Positions 55,735 to 64,000 of a stretch of 64,000 bases of DNA are shown piece by piece (positions within the stretch are counted from its first letter, which is position 1; each line of letters starts with the position of its first letter). Source of the stretch: Halictus rubicundus (Eukaryota; Arthropoda; Insecta; Hymenoptera; Halictidae); assembly GCF_050948215.1 (NCBI RefSeq), contig NC_135153.1, positions 3,996,058-4,060,057 of the forward strand, read 5' to 3'. The position numbers were made by a program, and so were the translations under genes. The notes beneath the pieces are model-generated. The model worked only from the letters and a program-made list of their open reading frames with translations. It made no database searches and was not told the DNA's origin.

Positions 55735-56274
55735 GAGTCGTTTATTTTGAAAGTGGTCCAAGTCCAATTATACTTAAATTGAGATATTTAAGGGTTTGTG
55801 TTTGAATAAAATTAAAAATATACGTATAGGATACCAATGTGTCATACTGCTTAAGTGTACCTAAAAGAGTTAAATTTACAGTTCTTATTAAAATAATAAC
55901 AATTATTAAGTGAATAATATTTGTTTTCTTACCAAAAATGGAATTAAGCCACTTTCAAAGTTAACAACCAGATTCGTTATGAAATTTAAAAGAGCCCAAG
56001 TCCATTCGACATAATTTAAAATGCTTCAAATTGAAAAAACAATATTCATTTTACTTTATATATCTTTACAATGCTTCAAGAACACAATTTATGCAATTCA
56101 GGACATTTTCTAATGCGACAATATATGTGTCCAAAATTATCGTATGTACTCTGAATACCATATACTTAATCGCAAATGTTGTTTATGACAGCTAACTTGA
56201 AGTTGTACACGTAATTACGGGTAACAACAAATAATTGACAAATGGACTTAGGCCACTTTCAAAATAAACGGCTC
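55735..56274. mobile_element. 540-bp element with 22-bp+ terminal inverted repeats
   Basis: The left end GAGTCGTTTATTTTGAAAGT and the right end ACTTTCAAAATAAACGGCTC are inverted repeats with one mismatch. Copies of GGCCACTTTCAAA/AAGTCCA-type subterminal sequence also occur internally near 55955-56010. AT-rich and non-coding. Confidence 0.82.
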
Positions 56275-56370
56275 GTATATATTATACAGTCTATAAAAAT
56301 ACTACTAATATTCTACCGACTTTGGGAGATTAACAAAGATAAAAGAAAGGAAAGAAATAACTTGCAAGTA

Positions 56371-56530
56371 GACTGCGGATCGTTATGCAATTATGGTTAC
56401 CGAATAATTAAAAAAAATGCTAGAATATAATATTGGACAGAATTTAGTAGGATTTCAATTTTTTTCAGATCTAAAAAAGGTACTACCACGGAAAATAGAA
56501 TTATTTTTATTTTACTTAACGTCCGCAGTC
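56371..56530. mobile_element. family G MITE, 160 bp
   Basis: Left end GACTGCGGATCGTTATGCA; right end ACGTCCGCAGTC; TA at the left boundary. The interior has diverged from other G copies. Confidence 0.75.
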
Positions 56531-57906
56531 TTATAAGTTACGATTTTATTAATGTGCATGACTGCTCCCTTAGCAATTGTTATTTTCTATAAAATAAGTG
56601 TTCTTACTTGCTTTTACCCTGATAGACAACTTTCAACTTCTAACCTTCAACTTTTAAAATGCGTCCAAGCGTATTGTTGTGCTATTTTTATTTTTTAACG
56701 AAATTACTACAGTTGAAATATCGACAATTTCTCGAGAATGAGAAGTTTAGTGCTTCGGTGATTTTTGAGTGTAAACATCTAAGTGGACTCCAATTACGTT
56801 CGAAAGGTACGAATTTGGCGATGAAGTGCGAGTCATTTTACGAGGTTCTCACACTTTCCAAGAGGCTCAGAAAATTCGACGGCACACAAATAACCGAGAA
56901 TTATCGGGAGTACCCCGTAATCAGAGTACCGAAAAATCTTTCGTCGTAGCGTCCCTTATCGACGATCGAACGGAAATCCCGAAAGTAGCACGGCAGCAAT
57001 TCAGGAATAAAAATTTCAAGGAGGATTAACGAGACCATAAGAACGCCGATATCTGAGCGTAAACATGTCGCGCTCGAGTAACGGGAGAAAAGATAAACCC
57101 GTGCAACAAGGTTGAACCGGTGCACGATTTCACCAGAAAATCCTCCTTCGCCTTTTGCCTTCGTCGGCTGATAAACCAGGCATTCTTAACTACTCGAATC
57201 AAAGTCCACCTATCGTATCGGCTTTTATTCGATCGCTCGCGATAAACGTTCCCAACTAAAATATTATTCGAAACTGCGAACGATTGATAAAAGCGCGAGG
57301 AGGAACTTCTGCCAACGAGTCGGACAAACAATCGAGAACGACAATTGAAGGTAAACATATGATCGATGTCGGGTGACGATCACGAGTCAGGTAACAGCTT
57401 TTTTTCCCTCCATCCCCTGTCTTTCTCTTGCCCATTACCTGGGCTCCGATGCACCTGTGTTTACCCTCCAGGCACTTGTCAACAATCGATTGTTCCCTCT
57501 ATAAATTGTAGCCTCGCCTGCAAAAAGATATAGAGAGACAGAGGGAGAGAGGGAGAGTCGAGCGTCGAATTTTACGACCCGATCACGATAATAAGGATTA
57601 ATGGATCAGACACCGTGAAAAGCGAGGATGCGTAGAAGTGACGAGACCGAAGGGGTTGGACACACGTGACACGTGCGTGCGAATTTTTCTGTTAGCCCTA
57701 TCGATTACGGAAACCCCACGGCGACGCGGCGTCACCGCGATAAAACCGAAAGCGTTAACTTCCGTTGACTCGACGATCTCGCACACGCTTAAACGGTTTC
57801 CCCGTGATACGATAACGGTGACCCACGTGCGCGATCCTACCCCGTCACGCTGCAAAAACAATTGTACCAGGTGCGGTGTTCTGGAAATAAGAAACCGACT
57901 TCAAAC

Positions 57907-58093
57907 CAGCGTCGCCAGATCAAGACTTTCTCCCCCACCACTCTAATTTCCCCTTCTACCGCGCTATTCCCCATGCTTCCGCCGCGCGGCCCAGTCACAT
58001 GACGCGTTTCTGTCGTGCATACTCCGACACTGGTAGAGGGAGGGTAACTTTTTCCCCTCAATCCGTGCTCCTTCCCCTCATCTGGCGACACTG
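57907..58093 (-). mobile_element. family F MITE, complete, single unit
   Basis: Starts CAGCGTCGCCAGATCAAGAC and ends CTCATCTGGCGACACTG, 187 bp. It contains a single 35-bp unit, plus CAGTCACATGACGCG and ACTTTTTCCCCTCAATCCG. It is the best guide to the unexpanded form of family F. Confidence 0.9.
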
Positions 58094-58496
58094 TCTCGAT
58101 TACAGTAACCTTCCTCGGTTAACTCTTTCAGGCACATGCTTTTAAAGAAAATAAAAACCTCAGTTGCACAGAATTTTGCGAATTCACTGCGTCAAACTAC
58201 GCGCCGAACTTAATCACAGCAGCACACACAACCTACTGATGCGTTTTGATTTGCATACATTTTTTTCCACTTATTTACGCATTTACCATTGGTACATAGC
58301 ATTGCCAACTGAATGAAAAACTTTAAATAAAATATTAAACTGTATGACTATGAGTAACTTTAACTTTTCGTGGTGGGTTAAAATATATATCCCACCATGC
58401 ATGAAAAGCTAAGCAAAAGGTGGGATAGTTTTAATGTAAAAATAAATTAATGTGAACTATATCACGTTTACATTGACTGTGACAAAATTTTTGCCA

Positions 58497-58691
58497 TACA
58501 GCGTTTACTCGATATATGTCCAAATCACGGACAAATATCGGCCAGTAGATACTATTCTTTGATCCACGCGATCAGCGATCGAGGTCTCTCGAGCTTCTTG
58601 ATCCCTCACGGGGTATACTCCACGGCAGTGGGGACAGTTCTGGGACATTTATGGGCTAGGCATTTGGGACATATATAGAATAAACACTGTA
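58497..58691 (+). mobile_element. family A MITE, complete
   Basis: TACAGCGTTTACTCGATATA to TATAGAATAAACACTGTA with TA ends, 195 bp. The GATACTATTCTTTGATCCAC segment is shared with the copy at 1170. Confidence 0.88.
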
Positions 58692-59711
58692 TTCAGTTTT
58701 ATTTGTCTTGCGCTACCTCGTCCCTGAATATTAACGATAGAAAAGTCAAAAAGGGGTTAGTTTGCCCGTCAAGGAGTTGATGATTTTCAAAATCATCGAG
58801 GACGGCTCAGCATCGAACGGAAATTTGGATGAAATATAGGAACGTTCGTGTGACAGGATCGAATAAAAATGGATCAGGCAAACCGGGGGCGAGCTTTCAA
58901 AGTGAGGAAATCTGTTCCACTTTCAATACAGTATTGGAAGCGTTCCAGCAGTTCCAGGTAATTCCGAGCGACAGAGGGACGCGTCCCTCCTTATCCGGGA
59001 TTTACTCCTCCTACCCAGACCAGATCGGGTCGTTCCTTTTCCTTGCGTTCGCTAGGTCGGTAATCGTCGATACCCACGTGTGTCATCTATACACAACGGC
59101 CACGTAGTACAGACGTAATGTAATCGTGGATATTGGCCCGGCGGCAGCGGCGAGGCGGTCACGGGTACCACGGATTTATTTTCGTCGTTCCGACGAGCTT
59201 TTCCGCGTCAGCTAGCGGCCTGTTTACGGCCGAATGAAAATTTGCTCGCCGGCCAAATATTATTCCGTCGACAACCCCCTCCCCTCCCCTCCCCTCTCCT
59301 TTTACGAACGCTTTTGCCCTCCGTCCGTTCCTCCGCTCCTTTTCTTCGCCGCTGTCTACCGCAAACGTTGCTGCACACCCGCCAAACACCAGGTATAAAA
59401 CGGATCCGACGATGTAAATTTTTATACCGTGTTTTTGCGGCCTCTCGTTAACTATTGTTTACCTTCCGACGGTCGAACAAACATAGACAAAACCGTCTCG
59501 CTCCCAACGAGAGATATATTTATTGTTAGAAACAGTTCGTATCAGATTGTTAGGCAGGTATGTATTCTGCTTTTGACCTTCCGAGAAATCCATTTTTTCA
59601 TCCGTGGGCACACTGACTGAGCGAAAATTTTACTTCGAAATCCTTTCCAAGAGAAAGGAGGGGAGACTCTCGTTTTTTCCGAATTTAATTGTATTCTTTA
59701 TTAGTAACAGT
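58692..59711. other. unique GC-balanced sequence
   Basis: No repeat or exon recognised. On the plus strand GAAGCGTTCCAGCAGTTCCAG followed by GTAATT (near 58938-58960) looks splice-donor-like, but the short peptide in front matches nothing I know and no partner exon is evident. Confidence 0.4.
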
Positions 59712-59836
59712 CAGTGTCGCCAGATGAGGGGAGTAACACCTTTGTCAGTAACACCTTTGTGACCGGGCCGCTTAGGGAATAGCGCGGTAGAAGGGGAAGT
59801 TTCGAGTGGGAACACAAGTCTTGATCGAGCGACACT
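59712..59836 (+). mobile_element. family F MITE, short
   Basis: CAGTGTCGCCAGATGAGGGG at the left, one 35-bp unit (AGCGCGGTAGAAGGGGAAG) and a damaged right end GATCGAGCGACACT. AGTAACACCTTTGT is duplicated in the left half. Confidence 0.8.
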
Positions 59837-60239
59837 TATAACAGTATCAAGGTAGAGACTTGACTATGTATCCTAGAATTTTTGCAGATTTTTTGAAAAC
59901 CGAAAACAGTAAAAAAAAATAGTCCTGTACTTAAACGATCCTGTGTGCCTATGGAAGGTGCGAAGCACAAACGTGTCCATGAAGAATCGAGTATAAGTGT
60001 TCTTGAACTAGAAAAGGATTTTGTTTGAATTCGTCAAGACAATTTAGTCATAGTGCGCCGTGCGATCACGAGAGTCTCCAGGAACGGCAATGCGTTAATT
60101 CAATCAATTATGTCCTATTTATAATTTGATACGGGCACAAATTGTTCTTCCCATCCAAATCAAACGCTACGAAACCACGCCTACTCGGAGAAACGAGATA
60201 GACAATCTCCTATTTCTTTGTCTAATTTCATTGGCTCCG

Positions 60240-60290
60240 AAGCGTTGCCCCCTGGGGCTATCGAGAGCGCTTGTTGGACACGCCTGCTCT
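60240..60290. mobile_element. hAT-like terminal sequence
   Basis: GCGCTTGTTGGACACGCCTG at 60267-60286 is, inverted, a CAGGCGTGTCCAAC-type hAT end similar in style to 36412. The other end was not found. Confidence 0.35.
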
Positions 60291-61101
60291 AAATTGTTGG
60301 TCTAGGACGAACGATTAGAAACTAACGAACATAAACTTGTTTCAAAATACATTTCTGTACATTTTCATTCTGCAATATTTATTACTATATTCAATTATAT
60401 TCGCACCGTCAAGACGAGTTCAATGGACCATGCACCGTTCACGTTTCTTTTAATTATAATTGGATGGCGAATTTTATGCGTCTACGACAAAAATGAACGG
60501 GTAATTAAACATACTAAGCAAATAAATTTCTATTTGAGTTTGTTAGAATTTAATCAGAAACTTTGTTCACTCCATATTCATCAATATACGGATCAAGCCT
60601 AGACTCGTGTTTTGGAAATACATATATCGAGTAACCAGTGTGCTCATAATATGCGAACTTGATTAGTTAACATGTAGGTGTGAAACGATCGCCGGTGATC
60701 ATTTCACAACTTCAATAAATCTGCGGTTCAAGGCTAAGAATTTTTTAATAGATCCTTCAAGAATATCAATTTCAATCGTGAACGAATAATTCAACCTCTA
60801 TTAACGTAATCTAACAATTTCGTTAGGGATTCCGATGTTAAAAAAGATTTTTAAATTTCCCCTTGGTACAATTCTGAAAATTTCTTTGGTATTACCTAAA
60901 GAACAGAAAATTGTAAGCATATGCTAAATCGGTTAGAAATAACCGTACAAAAAAGAATGAAATTTTTCAAAAAGAGATCCCCCGCGTATAATCGAAACCG
61001 CGTCTGGTTCGCTTATACAGGCACATAGCTGTATCATTTTGTTTTTCCAAGTATAATCGGCCGCTCTACGGTTGGTGCTGTTATCCGTTGAACGCCCTGT
61101 A

Positions 61102-61126
61102 CAAAATGACCGGGGCCGGTCGAGGG
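61102..61126 (-). mobile_element. possible piggyBac-like right end
   Basis: The palindrome GACCGGGGCCGGTC (61108-61121) is followed by GAGGG and TTAA (61127-61130), the mirror of the layout at 37425. No partner end identified. Confidence 0.35.
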
Positions 61127-61189
61127 TTAAACGGCGCGACGAAGCCGTTATTATTACCATTATCGTTGTAAATCAACCGTGAATCGTAG

Positions 61190-62470
61190 GAGCGCGTTCG
61201 TACGCGATATATGGGTCTAAATAAGACCCACGAGCCGGCGGTCCAATTAAATTGAATATTCCAGCCGACGATCGAAGCGAACGGTCTCTATAGCTAGCCC
61301 GTGATGAAGTTTCGGGCCGCGTGTGGTGTTCCGGCGAAGAAGAGAGGAGGGGAGAGTTTGGGATCCGGGAGGGTCGAAAAAAGGGGAGCACCAGGGGAGG
61401 GTTGGGACGGCGGAGGGAGTGCGGAACGTGGGTAAACTATCGAGAGAAAATAAATACGGGACCCCGGGATTCGTTCGACTAACGATCTGAAAGAGAGTCC
61501 GTCTGGCAGCGGGTACGCGCGACTCGCCGTCGCGTCGTTGCCGTTCGAGCTCGTCGACAAAAAAAAAAAAAAGAAAGAAAGAAAAAAAAACTCCGACAGT
61601 ACTTTCCAAGTCTGCCTTTCTATTCCGTTCGAGTGACGCCAATGATAAAAAAACACACACGTATACACACACACGCGCGCGCGCATAAAAAAGAGAAAGA
61701 GGAGAGAGAGAGAGAAGAGGGAGACCATGGACTACGAATCTATCCGACGGGAGGCTCTACAGCCGACTGGACGGTCGATATCGGTAACTCGAATTAGCAT
61801 GGATAGAGGAGCCCGGGATCGGTATACTGCAACGAACGCGATACTTATCGAAAGTACGCTCACAATTGAAAGGATTTTCGAGCACGAGGGCACCGCGCGC
61901 GGATGCGTATTCGATACCCGAGGCGGTGAACTGCGAGGAAAATCGAGAGAATCGGGCGGGGAAAAAAGGAATATAGCGATGGAGAAACGTGAAAAAAAAA
62001 AGAAAAAAGAAAAAAAGGAATCGGTCGACGACGGGTTGCCAGGCGCAATTTTTGCAACCTTATTTCTTACGGGACCGTGCCCGATTTAAATTGGTAGCGC
62101 GAAGGTTGAATTTCATTTCGTCGAGTTTGTATTGTGCGCGAGCGCGACACACACACACACACACACACACATGCACGCTAGCTCGATCGCTCTATCTCTC
62201 TCTTTCGCGAACGTTCGACAATGTCGGTGAAACGCCGCGGACGATGAACGTTAATCATATCTTGCGAACCGATCTGAATATTTTCACGGTTACTTTAGAC
62301 CGGTAATGGCCGGCTATTGACAACGGAGATGCAGCCGGGCACGTTAAACAGCCACATATAGCGACGGGTATAATTTCCCGATAAGTAGAAACGTGCTTGA
62401 TAAGCGGTTCGATCGAAAACAAAAATGAACGGTGTTGTCTCGCGCGTGATTCCCTGTGAAACGGCATTCT
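61190..62470. other. GC-rich unique block with simple repeats
   Basis: Contains poly-A/G tracts (61560-61592, 61990-62018), a (CA)n/(CG)n run (61660-61685) and a (AC)n run (62149-62172). Open frames on both strands are composition-driven. A plus-strand frame of 120 codons (61727-62089) begins in a good ATG context but encodes no recognisable domain. Confidence 0.4.
62149..62172. repeat. (AC)n microsatellite
   Basis: Twelve AC units in a row. Confidence 0.95.
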
Positions 62471-62953
62471 TCGTTGCGTGCCGATTAAACCCTTTCGAAA
62501 CGGAAGTTTCTGATTATTGTACAGTTAACGGGTCCACTTAGCAGGTGTTCTGATTTTCAACTTTCAAAAAATATTCTTTTCTTTTCGCGTTCTCTTTAAG
62601 CACGGCGCTCTTGAACATGTGCGCAAAAAAGATTTGTTTGTAAAATTAGTCATAGTGAAAGGTACACAATTACTGTGCTTATATCAATTGTACTTATTTT
62701 TAAAACATAACGAATATTAAAAAAGAGATATATCACATATACATTAACTGATTTTAATGAAAAAATTTAATCTCTGCTTTGATATTCATTACGCTTTTAA
62801 AATAAGTATAATTAATATAGGCACAGTAATTGGGTCTCTTACCCTTCTCCTTGGCTCATGGTCAATTTAGTCCAAATTGCAACATTTTTTACTGTGTTAT
62901 ACTTCACGAAGAATTCGACAATATATTACGTCCATTCCATACTAGAACAATTA

Positions 62954-63147
62954 GACTGCGGATTTCATGCATTTGTAACAAAAATGGGTAAGCACAATTT
63001 AAAGCAGTGGACATATTAAAAAGATTTATGAGCAGCGTCTTGATTTTGACTTAATAAAACAACTAAAAGAAGAAAGAAATTTTTATTTCACTCCTCTGTC
63101 TTGCAACCAATGCAAATATTTTTTATTTTGCATAAAGATCCGCAGTC
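62954..63147 (+). mobile_element. family G MITE, complete, 194 bp
   Basis: Left end GACTGCGGATTTCATGCA; right end TGCATAAAGATCCGCAGTC; TA at the left. Internal GTGGACATATTAAAAAGATT matches the copy at 36577 in reverse. Confidence 0.88.
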
Positions 63148-64000
63148 CAATAAAAATATTATGAAATATTAGTGACCTTGCCGAAATAATTTGTTTTTCG
63201 TCGACTTTGTGATTACCCACGGGCATTGCAAATGAATGTGTTGTCATAATTTAATCGAATCTAAATCTGATAAACTGTCGTTTGTTTTTGGACTTGTTGC
63301 AGCCTCGCTTACTTTAAAACGAAAAAACAATTCACGATGCTTGCCGCTTTAATTTTGTATGTTCATTATAAAAATGAGTATACAACTTGAAAGACTAGAA
63401 AAATTAAAAGAACTGGAGAATATTTATGCTACTTTTTGCTTCTTAAAATTATAGAAGCAAGAATGAAATTTCAATTTCTCTTTCGCTTTTTACAAATAAT
63501 GCAAGCCAGTTTTATTCTGCATAAATCTTTGCAGTCTGTTCGCGACAAACTTTACCAAAGCAATCAACACCAAAAGTTTGTGCAATAACTTGGAAATTAT
63601 TCCGCTTGTGTTTTCATTAAAACTGAGCATGCTAAAAAAAGCAGAGAATCAAAGTATATCACAAAACGTAAAAAAAATATGTCTAACAAGCAATCAAACT
63701 TTGTTTTTCATATTCTAGCATCTTATAATCCTTACAACAATTTGGAATGTTGCCTGTACTCGAAGAATTATAATATGTAAATCTGTACCATAAATTTATG
63801 CCAAGCAGATGGAATTTAACGTTTCTTATGCATGGCAAACAAACAATCCTGAATTAAATGCCATAAATTCATGAACTAAAGAATCATCTTTGCTACAGTA
63901 AATATTAGACAGCGGATCTTTACTGCGTTTGTTGCAAGAACCAGAAGCCACTAATACATTTATTTCTTGATTTAATAATTTTAGTAGGTCAAACGTAAAA
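63148..64000. other. AT-rich sequence with family G fragments
   Basis: A G-type right end (TGCATAAATCTTTGCAGTC) is at 63519-63538 without its left partner. A further G-type left end (GACAGCGGATCTTTACTGC) begins at 63908 and runs toward the window edge. No coding sequence is seen. Confidence 0.55.

Larger units (their letters stand above)
19768..64000 (-). other. gro: upstream intron and/or 5' flank of groucho
   Basis: Because the 19670-19767 exon begins mid-protein, at least part of this 44-kb interval is the first intron. The short initiator exon (expected to encode a peptide starting Met-Tyr-Pro) and the transcription start were not found, so I cannot say where gene ends and flank begins. 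I looked on the minus strand for Met-Tyr-Pro followed by a GTAAGT-type donor and found no convincing candidate. Unique stretches without features include 19768-21018, 25360-27354, 29828-31144, 32528-34090, 37170-39913, 45372-47869, 56531-57906 and 59837-62953. Confidence 0.6.

Noticed and set aside
58917..58960. Possible plus-strand exon before a CAG|GTAATT donor
   Set aside because: The peptide is short and unrecognised, and no convincing acceptor or neighbouring exon was found.
61247..61728. Overlapping 141- and 144-codon minus-strand frames
   Set aside because: Low-complexity Phe/Ser/Leu peptides from poly-A/G tracts, with two frames open at once and no conserved motif.

Overview
The window is 64 kb of animal nuclear DNA in which about 0.3% is recognisable host coding sequence. 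Three short exons on the minus strand encode consecutive pieces of the N-terminal Q (tetramerisation) domain of the Groucho/TLE transcriptional corepressor: 19670-19767, 14210-14273 and 2527-2571. All three have canonical splice sites and compatible phases and join into one uninterrupted reading frame. The window is therefore the 5' part of a groucho gene read right to left. The initiator exon (expected to lie above 19767) and the rest of the gene (expected below position 1) were not found. Everything else is intron or upstream flank. The long AT-rich/CpG-rich mosaic, mariner and piggyBac families, and the Groucho sequence suggest an insect. Hymenoptera is my best guess from composition and repeat style, but nothing here proves it.

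The introns are dominated by small non-autonomous DNA transposons, many nested in one another. The families, with letters used in the entries, are: A and B, short TA-flanked elements with related ends (TACAGTGTTTACTCGATATATGTCC and TACAGTGAATTCTCGATATATGTC types); C, a TA-flanked relative with CAGGGAATTCTCG ends; D, a larger palindromic element (CAGTGACTCCCACTAATAT ends); E, an element with CAGGTTGTCCCAAAAATG ends carrying inverted CCAAT boxes; F, an element with CAGTGTCGCCAGATC ends and a 35-bp internal unit that has expanded into a satellite twice; G, a GACTGCGGAT-ended element; Tigger/pogo-like ends (CAGTAGAACCTCGATTATCC); true mariners; DDE elements with GGGTGTCCC ends; and TTAA-flanked piggyBac-like elements. 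The clearest of the last class is a 716-bp internally deleted element at 22850-23565.

Layout: 1-2526 intron (partial) with an A/D/Tigger cluster; 2527-2571 exon; 2572-14209 an 11.6-kb intron with the F satellite, a GC-rich block (4076-5990), a nested A/D/B/E stack (10674-11670) and a long-TIR DDE element (12082-13020); 14210-14273 exon; 14274-19669 an intron with a mariner carrying element E and a DDE element carrying a TTAA element; 19670-19767 exon; 19768-64000 upstream intron or flank with most of the remaining repeats, separated by GC-balanced unique stretches in which I see no exon. The CpG-rich, GA-repeat block near 41.8-42.6 kb and the GC-rich block near 35-36.4 kb are possible promoter or 5' UTR positions, but neither is demonstrated.

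No rRNA, tRNA or CRISPR feature is supported. No complete host gene lies in the window. The most unusual items are the 44-bp palindromic repeats inside the piggyBac-like element, the shared palindrome-next-to-TTAA design of several families, the twice-amplified 35-bp unit of family F, the A/B chimera, and a ~0.9-kb fold-back structure at 49.8-50.7 kb.
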